Source: Sphaerisporangium rufum
Lineage (GTDB): Bacteria; Actinomycetota; Actinomycetes; Streptosporangiales; Streptosporangiaceae
Direction of reading: 5' to 3'
NCBI RefSeq assembly: GCF_016863395.1
Contig: NZ_BOOU01000098.1
Span: 1-43,679, forward strand
DNA: 43,679 nucleotides
Shown here: positions 15,133-23,602 of the stretch, one piece after another
Position numbering within the stretch: the first letter of the stretch is position 1
How the letters are laid out: the number at the start of each line of letters is the position of its first letter
Translations under genes and position numbers: made by a program
The notes under the pieces: model-generated
The model's database searches: none
Seen by the model: only the letters and a program-made list of their open reading frames with translations
Told to the model about the DNA's origin: nothing

Positions 15133-15960
15133 TCAGCCGGCCGGGATGATGTCGAACGCCACCAAGGCGATCACCACGATGCCCAGGATCACCCGGTAGA
15201 TGATGAACGGCGTGAAGCGGTGGGTGGCGATGTACCGCAGGAACCACGCGATGGCGGCGTAGCCGACGGCGAACGAGATAAGGGTGGCCAGGATGGTCGG
15301 CCCCCAATCCGGGGCCTCGCCTTCGCCGATGGAGAACAGCTCCAGCACGCCGGACATCAGCACCGCCGGGATCGCCAGCAGGAAGGAGTACTCCGCCGCC
15401 TGCTCCCGCCGGTAGCCGAGCAGCAGCCCGGCGCCGGTCGTGCCGCCGGAGCGCGAGACGCCCGGGATGAGGGCCAGCGACTGGGCGAGGCCGTAGGTCA
15501 GCGCGTGCGGCAGGTTCAGGTGACGGTCCAGGGTGAGCTCGTTGCGGGCCAGCCGGTCGGCCACCGCGAGCAGCAGGCCGAAGACGATCAGGCAGGCGCC
15601 GACCAGCCGCAGGTCGCGCACGGTGGTCTCGATCTGGTCCTTGAAGGCCAGGCCGAGCACGCCGATCGGGACGCTGCCCGCGATCACGTACCAGCCCATC
15701 CGGGCGGCGGGCAGGCCGCGCAGCTCGGGCGTCCACAGCGCGCGGGTCCAGGTGGAGATGATGTCCCAGATGCGGCGCCGGAAGTAGATGAGCACGGCGG
15801 TCTCGGTGCCGAGCTGGATCACCGCGGTGAACGCGGCGCCGGGGTCCTCCCAGCCGAAGAAGGCGGACACCACCCGGACGTGGGCGCTGGACGAGATGGG
15901 GAGGAACTCGGTCAACCCCTGGACCACGCCTAGAACGAACGCCTCGAACCAGCCGATCAA
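15133..15960 (-). CDS. uppP: Undecaprenyl-diphosphate phosphatase (BacA family)
   Basis: This 275-residue integral membrane enzyme recycles the C55 lipid carrier of cell-wall synthesis by removing one phosphate, and gives bacitracin tolerance when abundant. The two conserved active-site regions are clear: QGLTEFLPISSSAH near the N-terminus and PGVSRSGGTTGAGLLLG in the middle. About eight membrane segments can be counted. I chose a TTG start at 15960 because GGAAGG lies eight bases upstream; a GTG at 15969 in the same frame overlaps that ribosome site and is less likely. The gene stands alone between P450 and gnd. Confidence 0.95.
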   Translation of the reverse strand: MIGWFEAFVLGVVQGLTEFLPISSSAHVRVVSAFFGWEDPGAAFTAVIQLGTETAVLIYFRRRIWDIISTWTRALWTPELRGLPAARMGWYVIAGSVPIGVLGLAFKDQIETTVRDLRLVGACLIVFGLLLAVADRLARNELTLDRHLNLPHALTYGLAQSLALIPGVSRSGGTTGAGLLLGYRREQAAEYSFLLAIPAVLMSGVLELFSIGEGEAPDWGPTILATLISFAVGYAAIAWFLRYIATHRFTPFIIYRVILGIVVIALVAFDIIPAG

Positions 15961-16234
15961 CGAACACACCTTCCGGGGGAGGGGACGCGGCCCGCCGACG
16001 GGCCGGACGCGGACGCTGGCCCCTGAGGCTAGCCGAATTCGGCACCGCCCGGATTCGGTCGAACGGCCGATGTGCCCGGTTCGCCGCGCGGCCCGCCGCC
16101 CCGCCCCCCGTCCGCCGCCCGGCCCCGTCCGCCGCCCGGGCACGCCTCGGGCCTGCCCGGCCCCGGCACGCCGCCGCCCCCGGCCGGACGTCGTGACCGG
16201 GCGGGGGGGGGCGGGCGGCGCCGGCCGGTGCGGC

Positions 16235-17668
16235 TCAGACGTCGATGCGGGCCTCGGGGCGGCCGGGCAGCTCCCAGTGCGTGTGGTAGAAGCCCTCGCG
16301 GTCGTCGCGGCGGTAGGTGTGCGCGCCGAAGAAGTCGCGCTGCGCCTGGATCAGCGCGGCCGGCAGCCGTTCGGCGCGCAGCCCGTCGTAGTAGGCGAGC
16401 GAACTGGCGAAGCCGGGCGCCGGGATGCCCCGCCGGATCGCGGCGACGACCACCTCCCGCCAGGCGTCCTGCCCCTTGCTGATCTCGGCGGCGAAGTTCG
16501 CGTCGCTCAGCAGGGTCGGGGTGGCGGGGTCGGCCTGGTAGGCGGCGCGGATGCGGTCCAGGAAGTGCGCCCGGATGATGCAGCCGCCGCGCCAGATGGT
16601 GGCCATCGCGCCGAGGTCGATGTTCCAGTCGTACTGCTCGCTGCCCGCCCGGATCTGGTCGAAGCCCTGGGCGTAGGCCACGACCTTGGAGGCGTACAGC
16701 GCCTGCTCGACGGCGTCGGCGAAGGACGCCTCCAGGCCGGCGCCGGACGCGCCCGGCAGCTCGCGGGCGGCCCCGCGCACCGCGGCGTGGCCGGACAGCG
16801 AGCGGGCGAACACCGCCTCGGCGATGCCGGTGACCGGCACCCCGAGGTCGAGCGCCGCCTGCACCGTCCACCGGCCGGTGCCCTTCTGCTCGGCCTGGTC
16901 GAGCACCACGTCGACGAACGGCCGCCCGGTGGCGGCGTCGGTGTGCGCGAGCACCTCGGCGGTGATCTCGATCAGGTACGACTCCAGCCGGCCGGAGTTC
17001 CAGGTGCGGAACACCTCGGTGATCTCCGCCGGGGACAGCCCGGCGCCCTTGCGCAGGATGTCGTAGGCCTCGGCGATGAGCTGCATGTCGGCGTACTCGA
17101 TGCCGTTGTGCACCATCTTGACGAAGTGCCCGGCGCCGTCCGGCCCGACGTGCGCGCAGCACGGGACGCCGTCGACCTTGGCCGCGATGTCCTCCAGGAT
17201 CGGCCCCAGGGACGCGTACGCCTCCGCCGACCCGCCCGGCATGATCGACGGTCCTTCCAGCGCGCCCTGCTCGCCGCCGGAGATGCCCACGCCGACGAAG
17301 TGGATGCCGAGCTCGCGCAGCGTGCGCTCCCGGCGCCGGGTGTCGGCGTAGTGCGCGTTGCCGCCGTCCACCAGGATGTCGCCCGGCTCCAGCAGCGGGG
17401 CGTACTCGTCGATGACCGCGTCGGTGGACAGGCCGGCCTTCACCATGATGATCATCTTGCGGGGCCGGGCCAGCGAGGCGACGAACTCCGCCGGCGTCTC
17501 GGCCGGTATGAAGTCACCCTCGTGGCCGAACTCCTCCATCAGCGCCGTGGTCTTGGCGCTCGTCCGGTTGTGCACCGCGACCGGGTACCCGTGCCGGGCG
17601 AAGTTGCGCGCCAGGTTCCGGCCCATGACCCCGAGCCCGGTGACGCCGATGACCGCCTGCTGTGCCAT
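16235..17668 (-). CDS. gnd: 6-phosphogluconate dehydrogenase, decarboxylating
   Basis: The 477-residue protein catalyses oxidative decarboxylation of 6-phosphogluconate to ribulose 5-phosphate in the oxidative pentose phosphate pathway. It has the N-terminal Rossmann fingerprint GVTGLGVMGRNLARN, the substrate signature GISGGEQGALEGPSIMPGG and KMVHNGIEYADMQLIAEAYD with the catalytic Lys and Asn-His region. The length is that of the long, homodimeric form. NRTSAK after the second beta strand fits NADP preference. The ATG at 17668 follows GGGGAG by eight bases. No other pentose phosphate gene is adjacent. Confidence 0.97.
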   Translation of the reverse strand: MAQQAVIGVTGLGVMGRNLARNFARHGYPVAVHNRTSAKTTALMEEFGHEGDFIPAETPAEFVASLARPRKMIIMVKAGLSTDAVIDEYAPLLEPGDILVDGGNAHYADTRRRERTLRELGIHFVGVGISGGEQGALEGPSIMPGGSAEAYASLGPILEDIAAKVDGVPCCAHVGPDGAGHFVKMVHNGIEYADMQLIAEAYDILRKGAGLSPAEITEVFRTWNSGRLESYLIEITAEVLAHTDAATGRPFVDVVLDQAEQKGTGRWTVQAALDLGVPVTGIAEAVFARSLSGHAAVRGAARELPGASGAGLEASFADAVEQALYASKVVAYAQGFDQIRAGSEQYDWNIDLGAMATIWRGGCIIRAHFLDRIRAAYQADPATPTLLSDANFAAEISKGQDAWREVVVAAIRRGIPAPGFASSLAYYDGLRAERLPAALIQAQRDFFGAHTYRRDDREGFYHTHWELPGRPEARIDV

Positions 17669-17757
17669 TCCGATCACTCCCCTTCCCATCGGGCAATACG
17701 CCCGGGAGCGCGGCCGGGTTCGACCGGGGGCCGATGGCTGCGCCGGCGCATCACCCG

Positions 17758-18426
17758 TCAATTCTGGACGAGGCGGCCGATCGGGCTGTCATCGAGGTGG
17801 GAAAGCAGGTCCTGGCAGTCCTTGTAGACGGCCATCGCGCCCGCGTCGGTCAGCGACGCGGTGTCGATGCCGCCGGACCGGACGGCCACGCAGCCGACCT
17901 TCGCGGCCCGGGCGGCGACGCAGTCCCAGACGCTGTCCCCGACCAGCAGCGCGTCCTGCGGGCGCAGCCCGGACTTCTCCAGCGCCTGCCGCACCGGCTC
18001 GGGGTCCGGCTTGGACCGCTCGACATCCCCGGCGTGCACCAGCACCGAGACGGCGTCCTCCGCGCCGGTGATCGCGATCAGGCGTTCGGCCTGGTCCTTG
18101 GGCGCGCTGGTGGCGATGATCACCTCCAGGCCGCGGGCCGCCACGGTGCGCAGCAACTCGCCCGCGCCGGGAACCGCGCGGACCTCGCCCAACCGCGCCT
18201 GGTACCGCTCCGCGTGCGTGTCGGAGATCGTCTGGATCTCCTGGTCGGTCGCGTCCGGCACCAGATAGTCGAGCAGGGCCCGGTCCGCGCGGCCGACGGC
18301 CCCGTGCACGTCCACCATCTGGACGTCCCGTCCGGCCCGCCGGAAGCCCTCCCACCAGGCGACCACGTGCAGGTAATCGCTGTCGACCAGCGTGCCGTCC
18401 AGGTCGAATATCACTCCACGCCGCAT
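17758..18426 (-). CDS. HAD-superfamily phosphatase, beta-phosphoglucomutase/phosphoglycolate-like
   Basis: The 222-residue protein has motif I FDLDGTLVDSD at the N-terminus, motif II ATSAPK, Lys in ERSKPDPEP and motif IV LLVGDSVWDC, with a helical C1 cap between motifs I and II. This is the family of phosphoglycolate phosphatases and small sugar-phosphate phosphatases, so the substrate cannot be named. I chose the ATG at 18426 with GGGGTGG upstream; in-frame GTG codons at 18435 and nearby are alternatives. It lies 89 bases upstream of gnd on the same strand, so a role in removing damaged sugar phosphates would fit the context. Confidence 0.88.
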   Translation of the reverse strand: MRRGVIFDLDGTLVDSDYLHVVAWWEGFRRAGRDVQMVDVHGAVGRADRALLDYLVPDATDQEIQTISDTHAERYQARLGEVRAVPGAGELLRTVAARGLEVIIATSAPKDQAERLIAITGAEDAVSVLVHAGDVERSKPDPEPVRQALEKSGLRPQDALLVGDSVWDCVAARAAKVGCVAVRSGGIDTASLTDAGAMAVYKDCQDLLSHLDDSPIGRLVQN

Positions 18427-18570
18427 GTCCACCACCCCTGTGTCGCTCGCCGGCCTCGCCCCGGAGCCCCGGCGAAGGACGGCCGATACATGTCACCTTC
18501 ATTACCCCGGCGCCCGCCGCTACACCGGGCCGGAGGTCCTGCGGGCCGCCCCGGCCGGCGGCGCGGGGGG

Positions 18571-20001
18571 TCAGGCCGGGGCCGCGCAGGAGTCCTGGGT
18601 CGCGTCGATGCCGGTCAGCTCCTTCTCCGCGAGCGGCGGCGGCTTCACCCCGCGCCAGTCGTCGCCGATCACCAGCACCAGCCGCCGGGTGGTGGCGGCG
18701 GGCACCGGGAGATTGCGCGAGACGAGCAGATCACCGGCCAGGGTGGGCACCGAGGTCGCGCCGCCGGGGGAGTACTTGATGGTGGTCTTCGGGTACGGCT
18801 TGCGGCGGGCGTCGCCCACGTGCACCACCGGATAGCCGAGCCGTTCCAGGTCGGCGGCGACCCGGGCGCCGAGCCCGCCGCGGTTCGTGCCGTTCTGCAC
18901 CACCACCTCGACCGTGGACTTCGGCACCTTGCCCTGCCGCCCGGTCCTGATCTGCGAACCCTTGAGCGTGCCGTCCGTCGCCACCAGGCGGAACAGCTGC
19001 CGCGCCTGCGGCTGCACCCACTCCACCCGGCCGGGCTGCGTCAGCGAGTAGTGCCAGGGGGTGGTGACGAAGCGGATGTTCCCCGCGGCCAGCCCCTGCG
19101 CGCCCGCCGCCAGGTCCTTCATCACCCCGACGGTGAGGGCGGGATCGGTCGTCACCGACCGGGTGGCGGCGTCCAGGAAGCGGAACAGGGTGGCCGGGTC
19201 GCGGAGCGTGGCCCCGCTCATGGCCTTCTTGACCATGGACGCCAGGAACATCTGCTGGCGCTGGATGCGGCCGATGTCCGAGCCGTCGCCCAGGCTGTAG
19301 CGGGCGCGCACGTAGCCGAGCGCCTGCTCGCCCCGGACGGTCTGCCGGCCGGCCGGCAGGCGCAGCATGGCCTTGCGGTCGTCGATCGCCTTCGGCACGC
19401 AGATCTCGACGCCGCCGAGGGCGTTCACCATGCTCTTGAACCCGGTGAAGTCGACCTTGACGAAGTGGTCGATGTGGATGCCGGTGAGCGACTCGATCGT
19501 CTGCCAGGTGCAGCCGATGCCGCCGAAGTTGAACGATTCGTTGATCATGCCGAGGTGGGCCCGCTGCCCGGGCAGGCCGTTCTTCGCCCGGCAGGCGGGC
19601 AGCTGCACCAGCGAGTCACGCGGGAAGCTGACCAGCAGCGCGTTGTCCCGGCGCGGCGAGATGTGCGCCAGGATGATCGTGTCGGTGCGCTCGCCGAACT
19701 CCCGGTGGCCGTACTTGGCGTTGGCCCCGGCCCGGGAGTCGGAGCCGACGAGCAGCACGTTGATGGCCCTGCCCAGCTTGACGGGCCGCCGGCCCAGCTC
19801 GCCGGGGTCCACCGCCACGTGCTTGATGTTGCCGCTCAGCCGGGTGTAGGCGCCGACCAGCGTGGCGCCGCCCGCCACCGCCACGCCGGCCACCGCGGCG
19901 ACCGCGCACCACACCCATGGCATGAACCGCCGCCGGCCCGGGCGCGCCGCGGAATCATCCGCAGGCCGGACGGCAGGCGTGTCGAGGAGCTCGCCGCTCA
20001 A
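18571..20001 (-). CDS. LytR-CpsA-Psr (LCP) family cell-wall glycopolymer ligase
   Basis: LCP enzymes attach teichoic acid-like or other glycopolymers from lipid carriers to peptidoglycan. The 476-residue protein has a cytoplasmic tail, one membrane helix (WVWCAVAAVAGVAVAGGATLVGAY), an LCP domain with NVLLVGSDSR, ERTDTIIL, VSFPRDS and YVRARYSLGDGSDIGRIQRQQ, then a C-terminal LytR_C domain (VEVVVQNGTNRGGLGARVAADLERLGY). The start is uncertain: I prefer the TTG at 20001 with GGGGA before it, but a GTG at 20046 or an ATG near the membrane helix are possible. It is divergent from the arylamine N-acetyltransferase gene. Confidence 0.92.
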   Translation of the reverse strand: MSGELLDTPAVRPADDSAARPGRRRFMPWVWCAVAAVAGVAVAGGATLVGAYTRLSGNIKHVAVDPGELGRRPVKLGRAINVLLVGSDSRAGANAKYGHREFGERTDTIILAHISPRRDNALLVSFPRDSLVQLPACRAKNGLPGQRAHLGMINESFNFGGIGCTWQTIESLTGIHIDHFVKVDFTGFKSMVNALGGVEICVPKAIDDRKAMLRLPAGRQTVRGEQALGYVRARYSLGDGSDIGRIQRQQMFLASMVKKAMSGATLRDPATLFRFLDAATRSVTTDPALTVGVMKDLAAGAQGLAAGNIRFVTTPWHYSLTQPGRVEWVQPQARQLFRLVATDGTLKGSQIRTGRQGKVPKSTVEVVVQNGTNRGGLGARVAADLERLGYPVVHVGDARRKPYPKTTIKYSPGGATSVPTLAGDLLVSRNLPVPAATTRRLVLVIGDDWRGVKPPPLAEKELTGIDATQDSCAAPA

Positions 20002-20219
20002 CTGGTCCCCATGTGATCGGCCAGGGCTGTGGCCGGGGCCACGCACCGACGAAGGTCGGCCGGGTCCCCGCCCGGCGAACCGCCGGCAAGTCTAGCGATC
20101 GTGATGATATTCCTGCCGCTCCGTCACCGTATTCGCAGCAAAGGTTCATTTTCCGGCCACTATGCGCTCCGGGGACGACCGCAGGAGCCGTGCTTCGGGG
20201 GGAAAGGTACGCTCTTTTC

Positions 20220-21068
20220 GTGATCAGTACGAATCCTCCCGAGGCGGCGACGTCGGTCTGGGGGACCGAGCTGCTCGACCTGCCGGCCTACCTGGACCGG
20301 ATCGGCCGGCCCGCGCCCGCCGCCCCGACCGCGGAGACGCTGCGCCTGCTGCACCGGGCGCACGTCGAGGCCGTTCCGTTCGAGAACATCGACGTGTTCC
20401 TCGGCCGCGAGCTGCGGCTGGACCCGGCCGGGCTGCAGGCCAAGATGCGGCCCGGTCGCGGCGGTTACTGCTACGAGCAGAACCTGCTCTTCGGCGCGGT
20501 GCTGGAGCGCCTCGGCCACCGGGTCGAGCGGCAGCTGGCCCGGGTCCGGATCGGCGCGGACCGGGTGCGCCCGCGCACCCACGCCATGCTGGTGGTGCAC
20601 GCAGACGGCGGCCGGTGGCTGGCCGACGTGGGGTTCGGTGCCGAAGGGCTGCTGGAGCCGCTGCCGCTGGTCGGCGGCGCCACCGTCACCGTGGGCGCCC
20701 GGACCTGGGATCTCACCCATCATGACGGCGACTGGGTGCTCCGCGCGGTGCGGCCGGACGGCCCGGTCGACCTGTACACCTTCCGCGAGGAGCGCCACCA
20801 CCCGGCGGACTTCCAGATGGCCAACCACTACACCGCCACCTCGTCCCGGTCGCCGTTCCTCGGCGCGCTGGTGGCCCAGCGGAGCGGCCCGCGGGTCCGC
20901 CACACCCTGCGCGACCTGCGGCTGACCGAGGCGACTCCGGACGGGACCGCCGAGCGTGACATCGCGCCCGGCGAGCTGGCGGGCGTGCTGCGCGAGACCT
21001 TCGGCATCGTGCCGGACGCCGAGGACGAGCGCGCGATCATCGCCCGGCTCGCCGCGGCCCCAGCCTGA
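20220..21068 (+). CDS. nat: Arylamine N-acetyltransferase
   Basis: The enzyme moves acetyl from acetyl-CoA to arylamines or hydrazines and is related to amide synthases of ansamycin pathways. The 282-residue protein has the complete catalytic triad: Cys84 in RGGYCYEQN, His121 in RTHAML and Asp136 in LADVGFG. The GTG at 20220 is chosen from the usual family start, but its ribosome site is poor; a GTG at 20190 is possible. No ansamycin polyketide genes are nearby, so a general detoxifying role is more likely. It converges with the acyltransferase gene at 21134. Confidence 0.93.
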   Translation: MISTNPPEAATSVWGTELLDLPAYLDRIGRPAPAAPTAETLRLLHRAHVEAVPFENIDVFLGRELRLDPAGLQAKMRPGRGGYCYEQNLLFGAVLERLGHRVERQLARVRIGADRVRPRTHAMLVVHADGGRWLADVGFGAEGLLEPLPLVGGATVTVGARTWDLTHHDGDWVLRAVRPDGPVDLYTFREERHHPADFQMANHYTATSSRSPFLGALVAQRSGPRVRHTLRDLRLTEATPDGTAERDIAPGELAGVLRETFGIVPDAEDERAIIARLAAAPA

Positions 21069-21133
21069 CCATCTGCCGCGGAGCCGCTGCGGGCCCGGGC
21101 CGGGCGCGCGCGTGCCGTGCCGGTCCGGCGTGA

Positions 21134-22468
21134 TCAGCGCGCCGAGCCGGCGAGTTCGCGGCCGCCGGCCGGGCCGCCTGGACCCGGTCCGGCGGTCTCC
21201 CGGCGGGCCGCGGCCCGGGCCAGCCGGTGACCGAGGCGCTGCGCCGGGGTCTCCACGTACCGGTAGGTCAGCGCGGCACAACCGGCCACCGCCGCGAACA
21301 GCACCGCCTCCCAGGCCAGCCGGGCCGGCAGCGGGATCCCGGCGGGGTCCACGGTGATCCGTCGGATGACCTGCACCACCAGCGGGTGCAGCAGGTAGAC
21401 GGAGTAGCTGGCCAGGCCGAGCCAGGCCAGCACCGGGGAAACCTCGCGGTGGCGCAGCGCGAGACCGGCGGCGAAGGTCAGCCAGGCGGCGACGACCGCC
21501 ACCGACCAGCTCCATTTGAACTCCACCTGCGCGGCCGGCGGCATGCCCCAGCCGGGGCCGTGCAGCACAGCCGCGGTGACCGACAGCACCGGCACCAGGG
21601 CGATCGGCAGGGCGGCCCGCAGCGAGGACGAGCGCTCCAGGCGGTAGATCGCGGTGCCGCCGAACATGGTGGCGAGGATGATCAGGCTCTGCCAGGAGCC
21701 GACCCGGCTGTTGGCGGTGACCAGCAGCAGGACCGGTACGGCGAGCAGCACGGCGCCGCAGGCCCGGATGCCGGGCCGGCCGGTGAGTACGGCGGCCAGC
21801 CCCGCGACCAGCACGAACGTGGCGCCGGCCACCACCGGGCCGGTGCCGAGCACTCCGGTCAGCCGGCCGGCCGGCACCAGGGCGCCGGCGGCCAGGGCGC
21901 AGCCGGCCAGGGCCGCCGAGGTCCCGGCGGCGGCCCGGTGCACGCCGAGCACGAACATCGCGGTCACCAGCAGGTAGAACGCCATCTCGTAGGACAGCGT
22001 CCAGAAGACGTTGACGATGCTGGACACCTGGAGCAGGTCCTGCAGCATGGTCAGGTGGGCCAGCCCGGAGGTCCACGGCGCCGCCGCCGTCTGGGCGGGC
22101 AGCGACGAGTACACCTGCAGCAGCCCGAATCCCGCTCCCAGCACCGCCACCACGGCCCACAGCGGGTACAGCCGGAAGAACCGGGTGACCCAGAAGCCGC
22201 GCACGCTGCCGCGCCGTTCCAGCGACACCGGGATGACGTATCCGCTGACCAGGAAGAACACCAGGACGCCGTACTGTCCGAAGTCGAACCACGGGCTCAC
22301 CGCGTTGCGGACCTCCGGCAGCAGCGGATCCAGCGAGTGCTCGAAGACCACCAGGAGCGCGGCGATGCCGCGTAGCGCGTCCAGCCACTGCTGGCGGGGC
22401 CGGCGGGCCTCCGGTGGCGCGGGCGGACGTGGTCCGGGCCGGGGCGGCCGGCCGGTCAGGTCGGACAT
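21134..22468 (-). CDS. Acyltransferase 3 (OafA/OatA-like) membrane protein
   Basis: The 444-residue protein has a Pro/Arg-rich cytoplasmic start and then about ten membrane helices. The first helix carries the family signature WLDALRGIAALLVVFEHSLDP with the conserved Arg and His; FFLVSGYVIP and FFRLYPLW follow. Such proteins O-acetylate sugars of the cell surface or small molecules, with acetyl groups passed across the membrane. No SGNH domain is fused. Upstream are two GT[AG]AAACGG repeats nine bases apart near 22525, possibly regulatory. Context gives no substrate. Confidence 0.92.
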   Translation of the reverse strand: MSDLTGRPPRPGPRPPAPPEARRPRQQWLDALRGIAALLVVFEHSLDPLLPEVRNAVSPWFDFGQYGVLVFFLVSGYVIPVSLERRGSVRGFWVTRFFRLYPLWAVVAVLGAGFGLLQVYSSLPAQTAAAPWTSGLAHLTMLQDLLQVSSIVNVFWTLSYEMAFYLLVTAMFVLGVHRAAAGTSAALAGCALAAGALVPAGRLTGVLGTGPVVAGATFVLVAGLAAVLTGRPGIRACGAVLLAVPVLLLVTANSRVGSWQSLIILATMFGGTAIYRLERSSSLRAALPIALVPVLSVTAAVLHGPGWGMPPAAQVEFKWSWSVAVVAAWLTFAAGLALRHREVSPVLAWLGLASYSVYLLHPLVVQVIRRITVDPAGIPLPARLAWEAVLFAAVAGCAALTYRYVETPAQRLGHRLARAAARRETAGPGPGGPAGGRELAGSAR

Positions 22469-22582
22469 CTGCCGCTTGCTACCCGAGATTTCCCCTCATT
22501 CACCATGCACTCACGCTATGGCAGTAAAACGGGTGAAACGGTCAAAGGGCATCAATACTCAGGGAATCCTCAGGCGGCCGGA

Positions 22583-23602
22583 TCAGGCGGGCGGGTCGTC
22601 GTGGTGGTGCAGCAGGCCGGTGAGGACGTCCTCCATGGTGGCCACCCCGATCACCCCGCCACCCTCACCGACGACCGCCGCGAGCTGGGCGCGGCTCTTG
22701 CGCATGGTGGCCAGCACGTCGGCCAGCGTCGTGCCGCCCGGCACCCGCGGCAGCGCCCGCACCGGCAGCGGCTCGTCCCGTGCGTGCCCGTTCAGCGCGT
22801 CCAGCACGTGCAGGTAGCCGCACAGCTCGCCGGGCGCGTCCCCATGCACCGGGAACCGGGAATGGCCGTGCCGCCCGGCCTGTGCCTGCAACTCGATGCC
22901 GCGGGTGGTGGCCGGCACGCTGACCACCTCGGCGATCGGCGTCATGACCGAGGCCACCGGGCGGGCGCGCAGTGAGAGGGTGCCGATCATGCGCTGGTAC
23001 TCGTCCTGGTCCAGCAGGCGGTGCCGGCGCGACTCGCGGATCAGCGCGGGCATCTCGTCGGGGGTGTAGACCGAGCGCACCTCCTCGGCCTTGGGGATGC
23101 GCAGGGCCCACAGCACCGCCGCGGCCAGGCCGTTCACCACCACCAGCAGCGGCCGGGTGGCCCGGGCGACCAGGCGCAGCGGCGGGACCAGCCACAGCGC
23201 GGCCCGGTCCGGTCCGGAGAGCGCGAGGTTCTTCGGCACCATCTCGCCGATGATCACGTGTGCCGAGACCACCAGGAACATGGCCAGCGCGAAGGCGAAC
23301 GGATGCACCAGGCCGGCCGGCAGGCCGAGCGCGCCGAACAGCGGCTCCAGCGCGTGCGCGAGCACCGGCTCGCCGACCGCGCCCAGCGCCAGCGAGGCGA
23401 GCGTCACGCCGAGCTGGGCGGCGGCGAGCATGAGCGGCACGGAGTCCATCGCGGCGAGCACCGCCCCGGCCCGCCGCGACCCCGCCTTGGCGGCCGGTTC
23501 GATCTGGGTCCGGCGCGCGGAGATCAGGGCGAACTCCGCGCCGACGAAGAAGCCGTTGACCGCCAGCAGGGCCAGCACGGCGAACGCGTCCAGCAGCGTC
23601 AT
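22583..23602 (-). CDS. CNNM/CorC-family membrane protein with CBS domains (second of pair)
   Basis: The 339-residue protein has a DUF21/CNNM membrane domain (LLAVNGFFVGAEFALISARRTQIE, then QLGVTLASLALGAVGEPV and IIGEMVPKNLAL) and a CBS pair with SVMTPIAEVVSVPATT. It lacks the C-terminal CorC_HlyC domain, unlike its partner. The family is linked to Mg2+ or Co2+ efflux and resistance. Its ATG overlaps the stop of the upstream paralogue (ATGA), so the two are made together, perhaps as a heteromer. Confidence 0.92.
   Translation of the reverse strand: MTLLDAFAVLALLAVNGFFVGAEFALISARRTQIEPAAKAGSRRAGAVLAAMDSVPLMLAAAQLGVTLASLALGAVGEPVLAHALEPLFGALGLPAGLVHPFAFALAMFLVVSAHVIIGEMVPKNLALSGPDRAALWLVPPLRLVARATRPLLVVVNGLAAAVLWALRIPKAEEVRSVYTPDEMPALIRESRRHRLLDQDEYQRMIGTLSLRARPVASVMTPIAEVVSVPATTRGIELQAQAGRHGHSRFPVHGDAPGELCGYLHVLDALNGHARDEPLPVRALPRVPGGTTLADVLATMRKSRAQLAAVVGEGGGVIGVATMEDVLTGLLHHHDDPPA

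Noticed and set aside
16200-16215. G-run (CGGGCGGGGGGGGGCGGG) as a possible G-quadruplex or sequencing error
   Set aside because: It lies in an intergenic region after gnd, no frame is affected, and such runs are expected at this G+C content.
17662-20016. A 784-codon plus-strand open frame opposite the HAD and LCP genes
   Set aside because: Amino acid composition is Arg/Gly/His-rich without domains, and it mirrors real genes with clear motifs on the other strand.
20160-22388. A 742-codon minus-strand open frame across the nat and acyltransferase genes
   Set aside because: It is out of frame with the acyltransferase and antisense to nat, both of which have full catalytic motifs.
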